Source of the DNA: an uncultured Eubacteriales bacterium
GTDB taxonomy: Bacteria; Bacillota; Clostridia; Oscillospirales; CAG-272
DNA length: 64,000 bases
Reading direction: 5' to 3'
Assembly (NCBI GenBank): GCA_934433485.1
Contig: CAKRZR010000002.1
Span: 124,001 to 188,000 of the forward strand
The notes under the pieces are model-generated. The model made no database searches, was not told the DNA's origin, and saw nothing but the letters and a program-made list of their open reading frames with translations. The position numbers and the translations under genes were made by a program. Shown one piece after another: positions 52,040 to 60,699 of this stretch (within the stretch, counting starts at the first letter, position 1; the number at the start of each line of letters is the position of its first letter).

Positions 52040-52591
52040 GTGAGCCAACTTATGATGTGCAAGAGTATGGCGGAGGGTGTACGCCCCTATCCGCTGCACG
52101 AGGATTACTATATCCGCAATTTTCACGAAACCGAGGAGGAGATCGCCGCGTGGGTCGAAATCTGCAAAAACGGGCTGTTCGGACCGGACGCCGGACGTGA
52201 GGGATACGTCTCCTCGATCACGAATATGGCGGGTCTGACCCCGGAGCGCGATATTTTCATGGTCTGCGAACGGGAGACCGACCGTCCCGTCGCCACAATC
52301 ACGGGCTTTGTTCGTCCGGACGGCGCGGGAGACATCCATATGGTCGCCGCCATTCCGGAGGTGCGCGGAAAGAAGATCGGTCACGCCATGCTCGCGCACG
52401 CGCTGGAAAAGCTGTCCCGCGACGGCGTCTCCAAAGTTTATCTGACGACGGACGAATGGCGCAAACCGGCAATCAAGAACTACCTGACCGCCGGCTTCCA
52501 TCCTGTGGAGTACGACGTCGGCATGCCGGAGCGTTGGACAGGCGTGTTCGCGGAAATGGGAATTGAACCTGTGCCGTTACAGAAGCTCTGA
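52040..52591 (+). CDS. GNAT-family N-acetyltransferase
   Basis: The 183-residue protein has the acetyl-CoA-binding GNAT core: the strand AGDIHMVAAIPEVRGKKIGHAML at about 110-132 contains the R/Q-x-x-G-x-G/A loop (RGKKIG), and VYLTTDEWRKPAIKNYLTAGF is motif B. The acceptor is unknown. The start is GTG at 52040 because GGAGG lies 8 bases upstream; another in-frame GTG at 52031 lies inside that site. It is followed by traX after 23 bases. Confidence 0.87.
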   Translation: MSQLMMCKSMAEGVRPYPLHEDYYIRNFHETEEEIAAWVEICKNGLFGPDAGREGYVSSITNMAGLTPERDIFMVCERETDRPVATITGFVRPDGAGDIHMVAAIPEVRGKKIGHAMLAHALEKLSRDGVSKVYLTTDEWRKPAIKNYLTAGFHPVEYDVGMPERWTGVFAEMGIEPVPLQKL

Positions 52592-52614
52592 GGAAAGAGG
52601 ACGGACGAAATTTC

Positions 52615-53373
52615 ATGACCAGGCAAAGCTCCTTCGGACTCAATTCCTGCGCCTTACACATTCTTGCGATGGCGTTGATGCTGTGCGACCATATCTGGGC
52701 GATGTTTCCTGTGGCGGATTGGATGACCTGCATCGGCAGACTTGCGTTTCCTATCTTCGCGTTTATGATCGCGGAAGGATATGCGCACACCACAAACGTC
52801 AAAAAATACCTCTTACGGATGCTTGTGTTCGCCCTGCTCTCCGAAATCCCCTTCAATCTCGTCGCGGGCGGCACCGTCTTTTACCCCTACCACCAAAACG
52901 TACTTTGGACATTTCTCATCGCGCTGGGCACCATGGTACTGTCCGACAAAATCCGTACCCGTTTTTCGGACAGACGACCTGTCGCGGTTTCCTGTACGGT
53001 TCTTCTGGTCATGGCGGCGTTTCTTCTCGGCACGATCACCATGGTCGATTACTACGGCGCGGGGGTGCTGACCGTTCTCGTGTTCCATTATTTCCGCGGA
53101 AACAAATGGTATCTACGGCTCACCCAGCTGTGCGCTCTTGCCGTTTTGCACGTCGGTATACTCGGCGGCTACTACTATACAGTCCATATCGGAAATCTGG
53201 AGCTCGAGATCGTTCAGCAGGGACTCGCGCTGTTTGCTCTGCTCCCGATCTGGCTCTATAATGGCAGGCAGGGCTATCACGCAAAGCCATTCCGGTATTT
53301 CTGCTATGCCTTCTATCCGCTCCATCTGCTTCTTCTCTATTGCATCTGGTTCATCGGAAACGCCGCAGCCTGA
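52615..53373 (+). CDS. TraX family membrane protein
   Basis: The 252-residue protein has about eight membrane helices and the TraX blocks LHILAMALMLCDHIWAMF, GRLAFPIFAFMIAEGYAHT and FYPLHLLLLY near the end. The original TraX acetylates F-pilin, and chromosomal Bacillota homologues are presumed membrane acetyltransferases of unknown substrate. It is co-directional with the GNAT gene and dpaA and there are 72 bases before dpaA. Confidence 0.88.
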   Translation: MTRQSSFGLNSCALHILAMALMLCDHIWAMFPVADWMTCIGRLAFPIFAFMIAEGYAHTTNVKKYLLRMLVFALLSEIPFNLVAGGTVFYPYHQNVLWTFLIALGTMVLSDKIRTRFSDRRPVAVSCTVLLVMAAFLLGTITMVDYYGAGVLTVLVFHYFRGNKWYLRLTQLCALAVLHVGILGGYYYTVHIGNLELEIVQQGLALFALLPIWLYNGRQGYHAKPFRYFCYAFYPLHLLLLYCIWFIGNAAA

Positions 53374-53445
53374 TCTATCACCCATCTCCGCCCACGCGCA
53401 TATCCTGCTTGCAGAAACCATTGCGTAACGGAAAGGCGGAAACCT

Positions 53446-54291
53446 ATGAAAATCGGAATTATTGCTGCGGATCGACGGATGGACGCCATTGCCGCGCAGC
53501 TGTCCACACGCTTTTTGCATGTAACGCTCCACCACCCGGACGACGGCATTCTCCCTCTCTGCGCGGACGATGTGCTGATCTTCCCACTGCCGATAACGCG
53601 GCTGTCCGCGGATTGGGACAAATGCGTGCCTGGCTCGGATGGCGATACCGTGGTACGGATGATCCGCGTCCTGCCCGGCGACAAGCTTTTACTCGGCGGC
53701 ACGCCCGATCCTTTGCATATCCGGCTCGCGGAGGAATACGGCTCGGTGCTGCTCGATTACTGCGACGACGAAACGGTGCGTATGAAAAACGCCGTGCCGA
53801 CTTCGGAGGGCGCGATCGGTATTGCCATCGAAGTGCTGCCGCACACGATATGGGGCAGTCGCTTTGCCGTCACCGGATACGGAAAATGCGCCCGCGCCCT
53901 GGCAGTCCGACTGAAAGCCCTCGGCGGACACGTCACAGTGGCGGCAAGGCGGGAGGACGCGCGAACAGAAGCCTCCCTCGACGGCTGCGACACCATGTCG
54001 CTTGCGGATTTTCTGACCGCTCCGCCGCCGGTGCGCTGCGTATACAATACGATCCCGGCAAAGATCTTCCCGGAGGATTTTTGCGACCGTCTGCCGGCGG
54101 ACACTCTTTTCGTGGAGCTTGCCGGAGAACGCGCGCTGCCCGTTTGTGACAGAGTCCTGTACGCGCCGGGACTGCCCGGAAAAACCGCGCCGGAAACGGC
54201 AGGCGAGATCCTGTGCGACGCGATCCTGCCGCGCATCCGCCGGTACCAGCAGACGCACGTTCCAAAAGCCAAGGGGGGTGACGGAGAATGA
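53446..54291 (+). CDS. dpaA: Dipicolinate synthase subunit A (DpaA, SpoVFA)
   Basis: DpaA with DpaB makes dipicolinic acid from dihydrodipicolinate in the mother cell. The 281 residues include an N-terminal Rossmann-like domain and the NAD(P)-binding domain with VTGYGKCARALAV at about 142-154. Other family blocks are NAVPTSEGAIGIAIE near 123 and the C-terminal LPGKTAPETAGEIL. The start is preceded by a GGAAA stretch. It overlaps dpaB by 4 bases. With SpoVAD/SpoVAE at the left edge it confirms a sporulating organism. Confidence 0.93.
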   Translation: MKIGIIAADRRMDAIAAQLSTRFLHVTLHHPDDGILPLCADDVLIFPLPITRLSADWDKCVPGSDGDTVVRMIRVLPGDKLLLGGTPDPLHIRLAEEYGSVLLDYCDDETVRMKNAVPTSEGAIGIAIEVLPHTIWGSRFAVTGYGKCARALAVRLKALGGHVTVAARREDARTEASLDGCDTMSLADFLTAPPPVRCVYNTIPAKIFPEDFCDRLPADTLFVELAGERALPVCDRVLYAPGLPGKTAPETAGEILCDAILPRIRRYQQTHVPKAKGGDGE

Positions 54292-54845
54292 TCGGTTACG
54301 CGCTATGCGGCTCGTTCTGTACCCACAGCGCCTCTCTCTCTGTTCTGGAGGAGCTTTGTCGAACATATGAGGTACTGCCCATTGTCAGCGAGATCGTCGG
54401 AACAACAGATACGCGGTTCGGAAAAGCGGCGGATACGCTTGCCATTCTTGAAGCCCTATGCCGCCGTCCCGCAATCCGCACCATCCGAGAGGCGGAGCCG
54501 CTTGGACCCAAAACGATCCTCGACGCGCTGGTGATCGCTCCCTGTACCGGAAATACGCTTGCAAAAATCGTCCATGGAATCACGGACACGACGGTCACCA
54601 TGGCGGCGAAAGCGCATCTTCGTGCAAATCGACCGCTGCTCTGCGCCCTGGCAACCAACGACGCAATGAGCGCAAACCTTGCTAACATCGGCGCGTTTCT
54701 GAACCGGAAATCCTGTTATCTCACGCCCATGCGGCAGGACGATCCCGCAAACAAGCCGCATTCCCTGGTCGCGGACTTTGCACGTCTGCCGGAATGTCTC
54801 GCCGCCGCCATGGAGGGACGCCAGGTGCGGCCGCTGTTTGTGTGA
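54288..54845 (+). CDS. dpaB: Dipicolinate synthase subunit B (DpaB, SpoVFB)
   Basis: DpaB is the flavoprotein partner of DpaA, of the UbiX/Dfp-like fold. The 185 residues include GYALCGSFCTHSAS at 3-16, PIVSEIV, a TDTRFG block, the LVIAPCTGNTLAKIVHGITDT flavin-site segment (in pieces) and LATNDAMSANLANIG. The ATG overlaps the dpaA stop region by 4 bases with GGGGTG upstream, so the pair is coupled. It is the last gene of the run. Confidence 0.93.
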   Translation: MIGYALCGSFCTHSASLSVLEELCRTYEVLPIVSEIVGTTDTRFGKAADTLAILEALCRRPAIRTIREAEPLGPKTILDALVIAPCTGNTLAKIVHGITDTTVTMAAKAHLRANRPLLCALATNDAMSANLANIGAFLNRKSCYLTPMRQDDPANKPHSLVADFARLPECLAAAMEGRQVRPLFV

Positions 54846-54867
54846 GCTTCCGGGAAAAATTCGCCTC

Positions 54868-54896
54868 TTGCATTTTCCGTCGAATTATGGTATACT
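54868..54896 (+). promoter_or_regulatory. Promoter of the CapA-fold gene
   Basis: TTGCAT (54868-54873) and TATACT (54891-54896) are 17 bases apart. Confidence 0.65.
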
Positions 54897-54951
54897 ATAG
54901 GCAGCTATACACGGAAAATCTGTGTGCAATCTGACACAAGGAGGCGGCGAT

Positions 54952-56034
54952 ATGCGCCTTACCAACCACATGCGGCAGACCATCGGCGGCACCATGCTCG
55001 GCATTCTCACCGTCTCCCTGATGGCGTTGCAGTATCTCTTCGGCAGCACCACCTATACGCCGCCGACCGTGGACGCGACCCCGCTTGTCACCGCCGCCGA
55101 CGCCGAAGCCATGGAAACTCTGTCGGAACCGGCGGACGCGTATGAGATGCTCCGGCTCCACTTCACAGGCAGCGTCGTCATCGGCTCAATGCTCGGCACA
55201 CAGACACACGGCACCTTCAACGCGGCGGTCTCGGAAAACGGCACGAAGCCCTGGCTCGCCCACTGTGCGAAACGATTTGCCAACGATGCGATGACCTTTT
55301 CTCTGCTCGACACGGTGCTTACGGACAATGCCGCTCTGCAGACCCGCTCCAAAACGGAACGCGTCTGGTATATGGCGCCAACGTACCATGCGAAAATTCT
55401 GGAAAACGGCGGGATCGACACCGTCTCCGTAGCCACGTCCCACAGTCTCGATTACGGCACAGACGGACTGTCCGACACCATCGCGGCGCTTTCGGAATAT
55501 AGTATCGCGTGGGGCAATGGGGAAAACGCCGTATATCGCACGCAGAACGATGTGACAATCGGAGTATATCCCGCGTTGGTACGCTTGACGGAGCCTGCGG
55601 AAACGGACGAGGAGGACGCGCCGCATGTTCCTTATGACGCGACGGTTCTCGCGTGGATCGAGAACGCACGCACAAAGTGCGCCTGGACGGCAGTGTACCT
55701 GACCGTGGACGACATGTATCCGGCGACAGACGACGCGCTTATCGCATTTGCCGAGCTCTGTGCCGATCGCGGCGTTGACCTGGTACTGCTCGATATTGAT
55801 CCGAGTGGCGCTCCGGTAGTGCTGGAAAAAGGGAACGCAAAAATCTGCTACGGACTGGGCGCATTTCTCTCCGGCGGCGAACGGCTGACCGACGAACGGC
55901 ACGGCGTGCTGGAGGTTGCGATCCGTACGGAAAACGGCGCGATTGCCTCTTGGGACACAGAAGTGCTCACCTTTGTATCCGACGCCGCGGAGCCGTGGAT
56001 TCTCTATGCGCCGGATCCGTTCGCAACAGAATGA
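54952..56034 (+). CDS. CapA-fold protein with lost metal ligands
   Basis: The 360-residue exported protein has a membrane anchor (about 15-32) and then the strand order of CapA/PgsA-type metallophosphatases. FTGSVVIGSMLG takes the place of the GDVMLG opening, VWYMAPTYHAKILENGGIDTVSVATSHSLDYG (in pieces) takes the place of the NNHxLDYG block, and GLSDTIAALSEYSIAWGN follows. The metal-binding Asp of the opening is Ser and the Asn before His is Ser, so catalysis is unlikely. GGAGG precedes the ATG. It is just downstream of dpaAB but has its own promoter. Confidence 0.72.
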   Translation: MRLTNHMRQTIGGTMLGILTVSLMALQYLFGSTTYTPPTVDATPLVTAADAEAMETLSEPADAYEMLRLHFTGSVVIGSMLGTQTHGTFNAAVSENGTKPWLAHCAKRFANDAMTFSLLDTVLTDNAALQTRSKTERVWYMAPTYHAKILENGGIDTVSVATSHSLDYGTDGLSDTIAALSEYSIAWGNGENAVYRTQNDVTIGVYPALVRLTEPAETDEEDAPHVPYDATVLAWIENARTKCAWTAVYLTVDDMYPATDDALIAFAELCADRGVDLVLLDIDPSGAPVVLEKGNAKICYGLGAFLSGGERLTDERHGVLEVAIRTENGAIASWDTEVLTFVSDAAEPWILYAPDPFATE

Positions 56035-56189
56035 AAAATACCCAAATTGTTCATTCAGGACGGCATTTCACGCCGTCCTTTTCTGTGCATGTATATTTTT
56101 CTCGATACGGGCAACACTAACGGTGAAATCGCCTTTGTCCCATCGACAAAGCCGGTTTTCATGAATCTATATCCGTTAGGAGAGCTATT

Positions 56190-56402
56190 ATGGAATCGAA
56201 GAAACCGAACCGCTGCATTTCCTGCTCCGTTACCTCCTGCGCCAACCACTGCGGGAACGAGAACTACTGCGCCCTCGACCGTGTCATCATCGGCACACAT
56301 GAAAAGAACCCGACCGTCACCGAATGCGTAGACTGCGAGTCCTTCATCCTCTCGAACCACTGCGGCTGCAAGTCCGACGAGCACAGAAGCACACTCGGCT
56401 AA
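56190..56402 (+). CDS. DUF1540 small cysteine-rich protein
   Basis: The 70-residue protein has the DUF1540 pattern ISCSVTSCANHCGNENYCAL, then IIG and TECVDCESF. Nine cysteines and four histidines, several in CxxxxC or CxxC spacing, suggest a metal-binding fold. The family is common in spore formers. AGGAG lies 9 bases before the ATG. Function unknown. Confidence 0.83.
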   Translation: MESKKPNRCISCSVTSCANHCGNENYCALDRVIIGTHEKNPTVTECVDCESFILSNHCGCKSDEHRSTLG

Positions 56403-56872
56403 GATGCCTCTGATTTAAAGTTATTTTTGCGATAAAAGCCCTTATATTTTAGCCTTTTATCGCAAAAATCCGATGGATTCAGAGGTTCACCAAGGAAACG
56501 CTGCGATTATGAATTTTGCCGTATCCGGAAGAACGCGACTTTCCGCTTCGTCTTTCGCATACGGCATTTTTCGTGCGCCGGTGCCTTACAGAGATTTTAC
56601 ATAGACCTCACATAATTTTGTGTAGATTTCCGTTTTTTGCCGGAGCGTGTCATTTTTAACTGCATATTCATATTTCATGTCGTTTTTGTTCACACAATCC
56701 TGCTATAATGCAGATGTGTGCAAAGACAAAGTCAAAAATAATGCTTGGAACGTGCCCAGAGACGAGCCGTTCATGGAAAGGAAGAGAAAACCCGTTTCAG
56801 CGTCGATTTCGGTATAAATAGTAAAGCTTCTCCCGACTTTTGACCTGCGGCGGTTTTCTGCGGCATTCAAAA
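56403..56872. other. Intergenic region and leader upstream of the Na/Pi cotransporter
   Basis: About 470 bases with no gene. After the large hairpin comes a second pairing (TTGCCGTAT/ATACGGCAT, within 56516-56575), then TATAAT at 56704-56709 with no good -35. A leader of about 155 bases follows. The leader has several inverted segments but I could not match it to a known riboswitch. Confidence 0.4.
56406..56486 (+). terminator. Large hairpin, terminator-like
   Basis: A 16-base stem (56423-56438 with 56454-56469, core TTTTTGCGATAAAAG) is nested inside an outer CCTCTGA/TCAGAGG pairing. It follows the DUF1540 stop. Confidence 0.65.
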
Positions 56873-58666
56873 TTGAATATTTTCTCCATCATCTCCCTGT
56901 TCGGCGGACTTGCCATGTTCTTATACGGCATGGAAGTCATGAGCGAAGGTCTGAAAAACGCGTCCGGCGCGGCACTGAAAAAGGTGCTGGAAAAGGTCAC
57001 CTCCAACGCCTTCTTCGGCGTTCTGACCGGCACGCTCGTCACCGCGATCATCCAGAGCTCCACCGCCACCATCGTCATCACAGTAGGTTTGATCACCGCC
57101 GGGATTCTCAATCTCCGGCAGGCGGTCTGCATCGTACTCGGCGCGAACATCGGCACCACCGTCACCGCGCAGATCATCCGGCTCATGGACATCGATTCCG
57201 GCGGCAACTGGGTGCTTGAGCTATGCAAGCCGTCCACCCTCGCGCCGATCGCCATGTTTGTCGCCATCATTCTTATGATGTTCGTCAAACGCGGCAACAG
57301 CAAATCGATTGGAGAGATCTTCGCCGGTTTTGCCGTTTTGTTCACAGGTCTGATGAGCATGACCGCCGCCGTGGAGCCGCTGTCCGATTCGCCTGCGTTC
57401 GCGGATATGCTCGCGAAATTCGCACAGATTCCGGCGCTCGGCATCGTGATGGGCATGGTCTTTACAATGCTCGTGCAGAGCTCGTCCGCCATGGTCGGTA
57501 TGCTTCAGGCATTGTCCGTCACCGGCGCCATGAGCTTCAGCCTCGTGTATCCGATGATCATGGGTATCAACCTCGGCACCTGCGTTACGACCGCCATGGT
57601 CTGCTCCATTGGCTCCTCGAAGGACGCAAAGCGCACCGGTATCGCCCATATTGTATTCAACGTCATCGGCACGATCCTTTTCATCATCCTTATGACCGTT
57701 CTGAAAGCGTGCGGCGCGTTCCCGACTCTCTGGGATAAGATGTGTACAAGCGGCGATATTGCGAATTTCCAGACCATTTTCAACTTGGTCACCGCCGTGG
57801 TGCTGCTGCCGTTCACGGGGCTGCTCGTCAAGCTGACCTACGTATTCGTCAAGCCGGACAAAAATGTCGTGAAGGACGATTACGCCGCACTGCACACCTT
57901 GGACGAAAAGCTCATGGTCGTTCCCTCTATGGCGATCGCGGAATGCACGAATGCCATCGGCGTCATGGGCAGACTGACTCACCAGAATTTCGCCGACAGC
58001 ATCACGCAGCTCTCGTCCTACAGCGATGAGGTGACCGTTTCCATCGACACACGTGAGGAGCGGATCGATGAATTTACCGACACCGCGGAAAACTTCCTCG
58101 TAAATCTCTCAAAAAATGTCATCGACGATGACCAGAATGAGATCGTCAACATCCTCATGCAGACGGTCACGGACTTTGAACGTATCGGCGACTATGCCAC
58201 GAACATCAACGAGTTTGCCGAGCGCATCCATCGCGAAAAGGTGGTATTCTCCGATCGTGCCAAAGAAGAGCTGCACAGCATCTTCCGCGCGGTCAGCGAA
58301 ATCATCGACATGGCGACCCTAGCTTTTGAGCAAAACGATGAGGAACTGGCGCGTCGGATTGAGCCGCTGGAGGAAACCATCGACGATATGGTACAGTATC
58401 TACGCGACAGCCACATCGAACGGCTGAAATCCGGACAGTGCACCGTCAGCGCCGGCATCATCTTTCTGGAAACACTCACCTATCTTGAACGTGCCTCTGA
58501 CCAGTGCTCCAGCGTCGGCGTACTGATGCTGTCGCGGAACAACGAGGAAATCCGCAAAAACCACCACGAATATCTGCGTGAGCTGCACAAGGAAACGGAT
58601 CCCGCGTATTCCGCCGAGCTGCACCGCAGAAGAGACGAGTATCTCGTACCGCTCATGAAAAAGTAA
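56873..58666 (+). CDS. Na/Pi cotransporter family protein with C-terminal PhoU-like domain
   Basis: The 597-residue protein has two repeated halves with the QSS signature of NptA-type sodium/phosphate transporters: IIQSSTATIVI (about 55-65) and LVQSSSAMVGM (about 200). GANIGTTVTAQI and GINLGTCVTTAM are the paired repeats. About eight membrane helices are followed by a soluble PhoU-like helical region (from about 365). The start is uncertain: TTG at 56873 gives MNIFSIISLFGG, matching family starts, while an in-frame TTG at 56840 is possible. Neither has a good ribosome site. Confidence 0.87.
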   Translation: MNIFSIISLFGGLAMFLYGMEVMSEGLKNASGAALKKVLEKVTSNAFFGVLTGTLVTAIIQSSTATIVITVGLITAGILNLRQAVCIVLGANIGTTVTAQIIRLMDIDSGGNWVLELCKPSTLAPIAMFVAIILMMFVKRGNSKSIGEIFAGFAVLFTGLMSMTAAVEPLSDSPAFADMLAKFAQIPALGIVMGMVFTMLVQSSSAMVGMLQALSVTGAMSFSLVYPMIMGINLGTCVTTAMVCSIGSSKDAKRTGIAHIVFNVIGTILFIILMTVLKACGAFPTLWDKMCTSGDIANFQTIFNLVTAVVLLPFTGLLVKLTYVFVKPDKNVVKDDYAALHTLDEKLMVVPSMAIAECTNAIGVMGRLTHQNFADSITQLSSYSDEVTVSIDTREERIDEFTDTAENFLVNLSKNVIDDDQNEIVNILMQTVTDFERIGDYATNINEFAERIHREKVVFSDRAKEELHSIFRAVSEIIDMATLAFEQNDEELARRIEPLEETIDDMVQYLRDSHIERLKSGQCTVSAGIIFLETLTYLERASDQCSSVGVLMLSRNNEEIRKNHHEYLRELHKETDPAYSAELHRRRDEYLVPLMKK

Positions 58667-58683
58667 ATCCACGATATCCGGGG

Positions 58684-58722
58684 AAGGATCGGCACGTTTT
58701 TGGACGTGACGGTCCTTTTTTT
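58684..58722 (+). terminator. Terminator after the Na/Pi cotransporter
   Basis: AAGGA-CG-CACGT and ACGTG-CG-TCCTT arms pair with a run of T after. Confidence 0.8.
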
Positions 58723-58734
58723 GCCTGTATGTGG

Positions 58735-58763
58735 TTGCACACGTGCGAAAAATGTGGTATACT
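58735..58763 (+). promoter_or_regulatory. Promoter of the ROK-SIS unit
   Basis: TTGCAC (58735-58740) and TATACT (58758-58763) are 17 bases apart. Confidence 0.65.
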
Positions 58764-58799
58764 GTGGCTATACAATTCAAAAATTGAGAGGAATACGAT

Positions 58800-59765
58800 A
58801 TGATACTTGTCGGACTGGACATCGGCGGCACAAAATGCGCGGTCACACTCGGAAATGACAGCGGGGAGATCCTGTGGAAAAAGGCGTTCGCGACAACGAC
58901 AGCGGCACAAACCCGCGCGGCACTGTATGATACGGCGGCAGAGGCGATAGAACGCGCGCAAACGGACTATCGTGCGTCTCCCGCAGCAATCGGCGTAAGC
59001 TGCGGCGGACCGCTGGACTCCCGACGCGGGATCATCCAGTCGCCGCCGAATCTGCCCGGCTGGGACAATATCCCAATCACGGCGGAGCTGTCCGCGCGGT
59101 TTGCGATCCCGGCTTTTTTGCAGAATGACGCGAACGCCTGCGCAATGGCGGAATGGAAATACGGCGCCGGCAGAGGATGCGAAAACATGGTATTCTGCAC
59201 GTTTGGCACCGGCATGGGCGCGGGGCTGATCCTGAACGGCAGACTGTACGCGGGCGCGTCGGACACCGCCGGGGAGATCGGGCACATCCGCATGACGGAA
59301 ACAGGACCTGTCGGATACGGAAAGGCCGGATCGTTTGAGGGCTATTGCAGCGGCGGCGGGATCGCACAGCTTGGAAAAATCTACGCCATGGAAGCGTTCC
59401 AAAGCGGCAGGACCGTCTCCTACTGCGCAAATCCGGCGGAACTGGACGGTATCACAGCGAAATCCATCGCCATTGCCGCGCGCGCAGGTCATGCGGACGC
59501 CATCGCCGTGTACGATCGGTGCGCGGAAAAGCTCGGCGCGGGACTGGCGATCCTTTCGGACATTCTCAATCCGGAGCGCATCGTCCTCGGCAGCATCTTC
59601 ATGCGCGACCGTGCGCTGCTTGCCGCAAAAATGGACGAGATCCTGCGGCGCGAATGCCTGCCGGGTGTGTACGACGCGTTGTCGGTCGTCCCTGCGAAGC
59701 TGTCGGAAAATATCGGGGACATCGCCGCTATCACCGTCGCCGCGGAGGGTCTGCGGGACTCGTGA
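58800..59765 (+). CDS. ROK family sugar kinase lacking the zinc motif
   Basis: The 321-residue protein has the ROK kinase core: DIGGTKCAV near 7-15, GVSCGGPLD, ILQNDANACAMAEW-like (FLQNDANACAMAEW), FGTGMGAGLILNG and GEIGHI. In typical ROK members a CxCGxxGCxE zinc cluster follows GHI; here the place has PVGYGKAGSFEGYCSG, with one Cys only, so zinc is probably not bound. The catalytic Asp of NDAN is retained. The sugar is unknown. The SIS isomerase gene follows after 30 bases. Confidence 0.87.
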   Translation: MILVGLDIGGTKCAVTLGNDSGEILWKKAFATTTAAQTRAALYDTAAEAIERAQTDYRASPAAIGVSCGGPLDSRRGIIQSPPNLPGWDNIPITAELSARFAIPAFLQNDANACAMAEWKYGAGRGCENMVFCTFGTGMGAGLILNGRLYAGASDTAGEIGHIRMTETGPVGYGKAGSFEGYCSGGGIAQLGKIYAMEAFQSGRTVSYCANPAELDGITAKSIAIAARAGHADAIAVYDRCAEKLGAGLAILSDILNPERIVLGSIFMRDRALLAAKMDEILRRECLPGVYDALSVVPAKLSENIGDIAAITVAAEGLRDS

Positions 59766-59795
59766 ACCACTATGACGGAATAAAGGAGAATCGCT

Positions 59796-60428
59796 ATGGA
59801 AACAATCACGGAATTATGTACACGCTACCCGTCGCTCATGTCCTGTACGGAATCATTGACTGCCGCATTGGAGCTATGGAAAAAGACCTACGACGGCGGC
59901 GGTAAATTCTTATTCTGCGGTAACGGCGGCAGTGCCGCGGACTGTGAACACATCGTCGGTGAGCTGATGAAGGGATTTCTTCTGAAACGACCGATGCCCG
60001 CGTCGGACAAGGCGGCGTTTCTCGCTCTTTACCCGGACGACGGGTTCGTCGTGGAGCACCTGCAGCGCGGAATCCCGGCGATTGCACTGGTATCGCACAC
60101 GGCTCTGTCCACGGCATGGTGCAACGACGCGCCGCCGGAGCTGTGCTATGCCGAGCAGGTATTGGGGTATGGCAAGCCGGGCGATCTTTTCATGGGCATC
60201 TCAACCTCCGGAAACGCGAAAAACGTCGCCTACGCCGCCAAAATCGCGCACGCACGCGGACTGTACACCATCGGACTGACCGGGGAAAGGGAATCCTCGC
60301 TGTCCTCCGTCTGTGACGTAACGATCCGCGTACCGGAGACAGAGACCTACAAGGTACAGGAGCTGCATCTGCCGGTCTATCACTGGCTCTGCGCGGCGTT
60401 GGAGGCATACGCGTTCGGAGAAAAATAA
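59796..60428 (+). CDS. SIS-domain phosphosugar isomerase (GmhA-like)
   Basis: The 210-residue protein has the SIS fold of sedoheptulose-7-phosphate isomerase: FLFCGNGGSAADCEHIVGEL at about 39-58 and GDLFMGISTSGNAKNV near 132-147. It is similar in length to GmhA, but heptose biosynthesis is not evident in this region, so another phosphosugar is possible. AAAGGAG precedes the ATG. With the ROK kinase it forms a probable sugar-phosphate pair. Confidence 0.85.
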   Translation: METITELCTRYPSLMSCTESLTAALELWKKTYDGGGKFLFCGNGGSAADCEHIVGELMKGFLLKRPMPASDKAAFLALYPDDGFVVEHLQRGIPAIALVSHTALSTAWCNDAPPELCYAEQVLGYGKPGDLFMGISTSGNAKNVAYAAKIAHARGLYTIGLTGERESSLSSVCDVTIRVPETETYKVQELHLPVYHWLCAALEAYAFGEK

Positions 60429-60531
60429 CCGTTTTCCGTCACAGAAAATTGCGAAGCATCACCGTCCTCCATGCGCGGTTTCCACAGAAATTCCCGACGG
60501 CTGTGTGAGATCTTCAGTAAATATCCCCTTT

Positions 60532-60560
60532 GCATTTTTTCCTTTCCCGTGCTATAATGC
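60532..60560 (+). promoter_or_regulatory. Promoter of the second MATE gene
   Basis: TTGCAT (60532-60537) and TATAAT (60555-60560) are 17 bases apart. The transcript would start near 60567. Confidence 0.7.
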
Positions 60561-60603
60561 TTACATGGGTTTTCCCGTACTATTATCCATCGTGCGGCAC
60601 AAT

Positions 60604-60668
60604 GACTGCGTAAGTCCAGAGCGGATACAGATTTTTCTGTATGGTTTTGGACGGACGCGGTCTTTTTT
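60604..60668 (+). promoter_or_regulatory. Attenuator-like terminator in the MATE leader
   Basis: Nested stems GACTGCGT/ACGCGGTC (60604-60611, 60655-60662), GTCCA/TGGAC and ATACAG/CTGTAT are followed directly by six T (60663-60668). It lies between the promoter and the MATE ribosome site, so full transcription needs read-through. The controlling signal is unknown. Confidence 0.65.
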
Positions 60669-60699
60669 GTTTGCACGACTTTTTCAAAAAGGCATCTTT

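Noticed and set aside
53374..53446. Sigma-K or sigma-E promoter in front of dpaA
   Set aside because: No convincing match to a sporulation sigma consensus could be seen in the 72-base gap.
56570..56872. Leader of the Na/Pi cotransporter considered as a known riboswitch
   Set aside because: No conserved core of a manganese, phosphate-related or other class could be recognised by eye.
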